Shown piece by piece: positions 46,225 to 48,915 of a DNA stretch of 48,915 nt; positions within the stretch are counted from its first letter, which is position 1; the number at the start of each line of letters is the position of its first letter. Both the position numbers and the translations under genes were made by a program. Location of the stretch: the NCBI GenBank assembly GCA_965245735.1, contig CBDFAX010000015.1, forward strand, positions 1 to 48,915, written 5' to 3'. The DNA is from Abiotrophia sp965245735 (GTDB lineage Bacteria; Bacillota; Bacilli; Lactobacillales; Aerococcaceae). Under the pieces are notes generated by a model. It saw only the letters and a list, made by a program, of their open reading frames with translations. It made no database searches and had not been told where the DNA came from.

Positions 46225-47013
46225 CTATTCTAATCCTCTAAAGCGACTAGTTTTAATCCTCTCTTTATCAATTCCCTTATCTTTAAGGAAGTGCTTCATA
46301 GTATTGACGTCTTCGGGCTGTCCGGCTAATAGATAAGTCGCATCGTTACCATAGCGCTCAACTGCTTCATTTAAATAGGCTTGACTTTGAGAAAGACTCG
46401 AGCTGCTCTCATAGCTTAGATTTGCATGATTTTTAGCTGAATCTTCCAGTTCATTGTTAAAGACCAACACCCCTTTACTAAAATGACTCAAGACCAATTC
46501 GCGTTTACCTAGCTCTTCTTTGATAATTGGGCGAATGGCCGCAATGCCGACATCTGAGGCAAAACACACTAGTGGTTGATCACTATTAGTAATGGATAGG
46601 GAGTCTTCTAGCCAACTAAGCTTTAGTTCACTTCCCTCTGAAAGGCTAGTCAGGTTATTTTTGAAGAGACTGCCACTATCATGCGTCAAAATCAAAATTT
46701 CTTCTTCCTGAGGTGTTGAGGCAATAGTCAGCCAGCGACTATCTTTCCCCTCCTTAGCATCACTCCTGCTTGCGCCAGTGACTAGCTCCATATTTTTTGG
46801 ATTGCTATCTTTATCTTTTGACAAACTAATCTTAGCGTAGGAGCCTGCCTTCCACTGCAGATTATCCGGTTTTTTTAAATGTATCAACCTTAAATCCCCA
46901 TCTAATTTTTCAATCGAGGCTATAGTGAGTGTTTGGCTTCGACCAAGATAGGCGATAATGCCCCAAGTGATAAGACTTATAGTCGCAATAACAACTAGAA
47001 ATATGTTTAACAT
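46225..47013 (-). CDS. Membrane-anchored ferredoxin-reductase-like FAD/NAD(P) protein
   Basis: A 262-residue protein. The inner ATG has an AGAGGTAAA site. After an N-terminal membrane segment (about 2-22) comes an FNR-type module: the flavin-binding RWLTIASTPQ (RxxS/T), a GSLFKNN loop and the NAD(P) part starting VCFASDVGIAAIRPI. The C-terminal TYLLAGQPEDVNTMKHFLKDKGI is usual. No ferric-reductase heme domain is present, so it must work with another partner. The TetR gene upstream and a palindrome in between suggest it is the TetR target. Confidence 0.8.
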   Translation of the reverse strand: MLNIFLVVIATISLITWGIIAYLGRSQTLTIASIEKLDGDLRLIHLKKPDNLQWKAGSYAKISLSKDKDSNPKNMELVTGASRSDAKEGKDSRWLTIASTPQEEEILILTHDSGSLFKNNLTSLSEGSELKLSWLEDSLSITNSDQPLVCFASDVGIAAIRPIIKEELGKRELVLSHFSKGVLVFNNELEDSAKNHANLSYESSSSLSQSQAYLNEAVERYGNDATYLLAGQPEDVNTMKHFLKDKGIDKERIKTSRFRGLE

Positions 47014-47068
47014 TATTTTACCTCTTTTCTGTTTACGTTTTATCAACTTGATACTTCCTCTCTATTGA

Positions 47069-47095
47069 TGAGTGAATATATATGATGTTCATTCA
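47069..47095. promoter_or_regulatory. TetR operator-like 27-bp palindrome, target side
   Basis: TGAGTGAATA and TGTTCATTCA are the outer arms of a 27-bp site just upstream of the flavin reductase-like gene. It is 23/27 identical to the site in front of tetR. On the minus strand it lies next to a TATAAT. Confidence 0.7.
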
Positions 47096-47104
47096 TTATA
47101 GTGT

Positions 47105-47130
47105 AAAATAAAGAAGCAATTCTTTATTTT
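47105..47130 (-). terminator. AT-rich hairpin at the tetR stop
   Basis: AAAATAAAGAA pairs with TTCTTTATTTT across a GCAA loop, overlapping the tetR stop codon. It may be a leaky terminator. Confidence 0.45.
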
Positions 47131-47687
47131 AAAATACCTTTAACAAAGTTAGTTGCGAGTATTTCAAGCGTTCTACTTAAATCTGGCACATCTTGTTCTG
47201 TGATTTGCATATCCATGTAATAGAAAAGATTGTAGACACGTAAAATATCCTGAATCTTATCTTGGGAGTAACCTTCTGCTAACATTCGACTGGTAAAAGT
47301 TTCGACTAAAAAATTGTGGAAAGGATTTGAGACTTTACCTTCTTCGGAGGAATAATATCCATGTAATTCATCTGCGATTGCAGGATTATACCACTCCTTA
47401 AGGATTTTGTTGGAAGAAACCAAGGAACGTGATCGTCCAAAAATTTGGCTAACTAGTTCAACCATGTCCATTTGCCAATCAATTTCTTCAATCATAGCTT
47501 GACGAGCGCGATTGTTCTCATCAATGTAGATATCCAAAAAAATGGCTTCTTTACTGTCATAATAGTTATAAAAAGAGCCGACTGCCATACTGGCCTGCTT
47601 GGCAATTTCTGAAATTCCTGTCGCTTTGTAGCCTTTTTTAGAAAAGACTTCATAAGCGGCTAACTTTAGAGCTTGTTTTTTATCCAA
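47124..47687 (-). CDS. TetR/AcrR-family transcriptional regulator
   Basis: A 187-residue repressor. The TTG start is proposed: AAGGAGG is 10 bp upstream, whereas the ATG at 47741 would place the N-terminus inside the operator. The helix-turn-helix reads KATGISEIAKQASMAVGSFYNYYDSKEAIF. The C-terminal ligand domain is not of a known type. It is followed by the flavin reductase-like gene. A 27-bp palindrome over the start region implies autorepression. Confidence 0.88.
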   Translation of the reverse strand: MDKKQALKLAAYEVFSKKGYKATGISEIAKQASMAVGSFYNYYDSKEAIFLDIYIDENNRARQAMIEEIDWQMDMVELVSQIFGRSRSLVSSNKILKEWYNPAIADELHGYYSSEEGKVSNPFHNFLVETFTSRMLAEGYSQDKIQDILRVYNLFYYMDMQITEQDVPDLSRTLEILATNFVKGILK

Positions 47688-47713
47688 TATTATCGTTCCT
47701 CCTTTTGCGTGGT

Positions 47714-47740
47714 TGAGTGAATATATTTTGTATTCATTCA
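47714..47740. promoter_or_regulatory. TetR operator-like 27-bp palindrome, tetR side
   Basis: TGAGTGAATA and TATTCATTCA are the arms of a 27-bp near-palindrome just downstream of the tetR -10, covering the transcription start. Confidence 0.72.
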
Positions 47741-47741
47741 T

Positions 47742-47770
47742 ATTCTATAATAGAAAGTTTAGCTTGTCAA
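47742..47770 (-). promoter_or_regulatory. tetR promoter
   Basis: On the minus strand TTGACA (47765-47770), a 17-bp spacer and TAGAAT (47742-47747). Confidence 0.8.
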
Positions 47771-47795
47771 ACAAATTCTCCTCTCATCAACAACT

Positions 47796-47824
47796 AAATC
47801 CTAGTACTTGTAGCACTAGGATTT
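47796..47824 (-). terminator. Hairpin after lrgB
   Basis: AAATCCTAGT (47796-47805) pairs with ACTAGGATTT (47815-47824). The T tract is short, so terminator strength is uncertain. Confidence 0.55.
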
Positions 47825-47835
47825 GAATCTCTCTA

Positions 47836-48537
47836 TTAGTTTGACAAGATAAGTGCCGCAATCAATGGGCTTATAAAGACATAGAGTAAACCCGTCACAC
47901 CAATTGCCAGACCTGCCATGGCGCCTGCGACTTGACCATATTTGAAGGCTGTCCCGGTCCCAACTGCGTGTCCCGTTCCGCCTAAGGCTAGCCCAACTGC
48001 TACATGGTCTTCAATCTTCAAGACTTTTAAAACAACAGGTCCTAGAACGCTTGTTAAAATCCCAGTAGCCACTACAACGACTAAGGTCACAGTTGTCATG
48101 CCTTGCATCTTGTCGATAATTCCCACCGCCATAGCGGTCGTAACTGATTTAGGGAAAAGCGAAATCGCTAAGAAGAAATCCATACCAAATAGCTTAGCAA
48201 GGAGTGCAGTAAATGTCGTATTAATTAACACCGCAATTGAAGTCCCTAAGAGAATACTGCGTATATGGTGCTTCATCAAGTGGAAGGTTTTATAAAGCGG
48301 AATGCCCAAAGCTACTGTTGAAGGCACAATTAGGGTGTTAAGATAACTGCCTCCCACATAATATGCACGATAAGGAATGCCGGTTAGCTTGAGTACTACA
48401 ATAATTAAGATAGTCGCAATCAGAAGTGGCGTCGTCAAAGGATGAGGCCAACGTCGATTGAGACGCATACCAAGATAATAAGCTAGAATGGATAGCCCAA
48501 GACCAAATAAGGGATTTTCCCAAAAATTAGCAGTCAC
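47836..48537 (-). CDS. lrgB: LrgB/CidB family membrane protein
   Basis: A 233-residue polytopic protein. Family strings: PLTTPLLIATILII, GGSYLNTLIVPSTVALGIPLY, FPKSVTTAMAVGI and LGGTGHAVGTGTAFKYG. LrgAB/CidAB affect murein hydrolase activity and, in some species, pyruvate transport, which would suit the pfl-based metabolism; that link is inference. The GTG start follows the lrgA stop directly, with AGGAGG 8 bp before it. No lytSR genes are in the window. Confidence 0.92.
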   Translation of the reverse strand: MTANFWENPLFGLGLSILAYYLGMRLNRRWPHPLTTPLLIATILIIVVLKLTGIPYRAYYVGGSYLNTLIVPSTVALGIPLYKTFHLMKHHIRSILLGTSIAVLINTTFTALLAKLFGMDFFLAISLFPKSVTTAMAVGIIDKMQGMTTVTLVVVVATGILTSVLGPVVLKVLKIEDHVAVGLALGGTGHAVGTGTAFKYGQVAGAMAGLAIGVTGLLYVFISPLIAALILSN

Positions 48538-48915
48538 CTAGTTTACCTCCTCAGTAAAGTCATCCACAAAGCGGTCCTCGTAGTTACCTTCATAACGGTT
48601 CTTAACATAATTAACCACTAAGGCAATAACTACAATATTAAGCACAATGGCACCTACTATGATGAGCACAATAGGTCCAAGAAAAGGCGCAATGACCTCA
48701 TAACGGTCCATAATCCCGACAGCAGCTGGTAGAAAGAGAATGGTCATATTAGCCAAGAGAAAGTTACCTACTGCATTGACATGACGTAAACGCAGGAGCT
48801 TGAATTCAAGGGCTAAAAATAGGAGGATTAAGCCCAAAATAGAGCCAGGGATTGGTAATTGAAAATAAGTCGAAATCCCCTCTCCTATAAAGGCCAATAA
48901 GACAATAATCATGAA
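48538..48915 (-). CDS. lrgA: LrgA/CidA family holin-like protein (N-terminus probably cut by window)
   Basis: The visible part has at least 124 residues with about four membrane segments, with the family stretch FQLPIPGSILGLILLFLALEF and an acidic tail (EDRFVDDFTEEVN). An ATG at 48912 is possible, but the codon before it is open and family members usually have several more N-terminal residues, so the gene likely begins beyond the window. It works with the adjacent LrgB. Confidence 0.85.
   Translation of the reverse strand, partial: FMIIVLLAFIGEGISTYFQLPIPGSILGLILLFLALEFKLLRLRHVNAVGNFLLANMTILFLPAAVGIMDRYEVIAPFLGPIVLIIVGAIVLNIVVIALVVNYVKNRYEGNYEDRFVDDFTEEVN

Overview
The window looks like ordinary chromosome of a low-GC, fermentative Gram-positive bacterium. 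The order Lactobacillales is the best fit; Aerococcaceae or a neighbouring family is a guess. Support comes from strong AGGAGG ribosome sites, an LPxTG surface protein, pyruvate formate-lyase with its activase, a mannose-type PTS subunit, PlsY, parE-parC, the block dprA-topA-xerC-hslV-hslU, and LrgA/LrgB. No rRNA, tRNA, CRISPR array, insertion sequence or intact prophage was seen. Almost every gene is on the minus strand; only an AraC regulator, plsY, a hemolysin III protein and a possible RNA gene are on plus.

Layout. 1-741: a decayed ORF, then a hairpin-rich stretch behind a good extended -10 promoter, possibly an unannotated structured RNA. 742-4331: envelope cluster (M15 carboxypeptidase, YdcF-type protein, membrane GDPD). 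4467-7015: zinc-ribbon protein, thioredoxin-like protein, LPDTG-anchored coiled-coil protein. 7133-9569: CapA-type, nuclease and GNAT genes. 9641-11470: orphan PTS IIB facing an AraC regulator. 11529-11871: nrdH with two NrdR-box-like palindromes. 11944-15785: substrate-binding protein, permease and ATPase of the TrpXYZ type plus an S66 peptidase. This operon is preceded by a 17-codon leader ORF with two Trp codons and a chain of competing hairpins ending in tandem terminators. 15814-19217: RqcH, TlpA-like thioredoxin, PpaC. 19425-22516: pflB-pflA. 22936-27485: parE-parC. 27674-33093: plsY, recQ, aldose epimerase, hslVU. 33115-37242: xerC, topA, dprA. 37397-40555: a small winged-helix-like protein, a DUF4956 membrane protein and a BlaI/M56 pair. 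40683-45371: the run yozE-deoD-ctpA-lepB-rbgA-rnhB. 45502-48915: hemolysin III, a flavin reductase-like protein with its TetR regulator, and LrgB/LrgA, the last cut by the window edge.

The most notable signals are regulatory. They are (1) a ribosome-mediated Trp attenuator for an ABC transporter, in a group where T-box control is the usual expectation; (2) twin 27-bp palindromes in front of a tetR gene and its neighbour; (3) a shared TACANNTGTC element in front of blaI and the DUF4956 gene; (4) NrdR-like boxes in front of nrdH; (5) a compound inverted repeat upstream of pflB; and (6) the candidate RNA at the left edge. All calls come from reading the sequence; no database search was run. Several starts were moved inward from the longest possible ORF because the Shine-Dalgarno site, family N-terminus or promoter position favours the inner codon.
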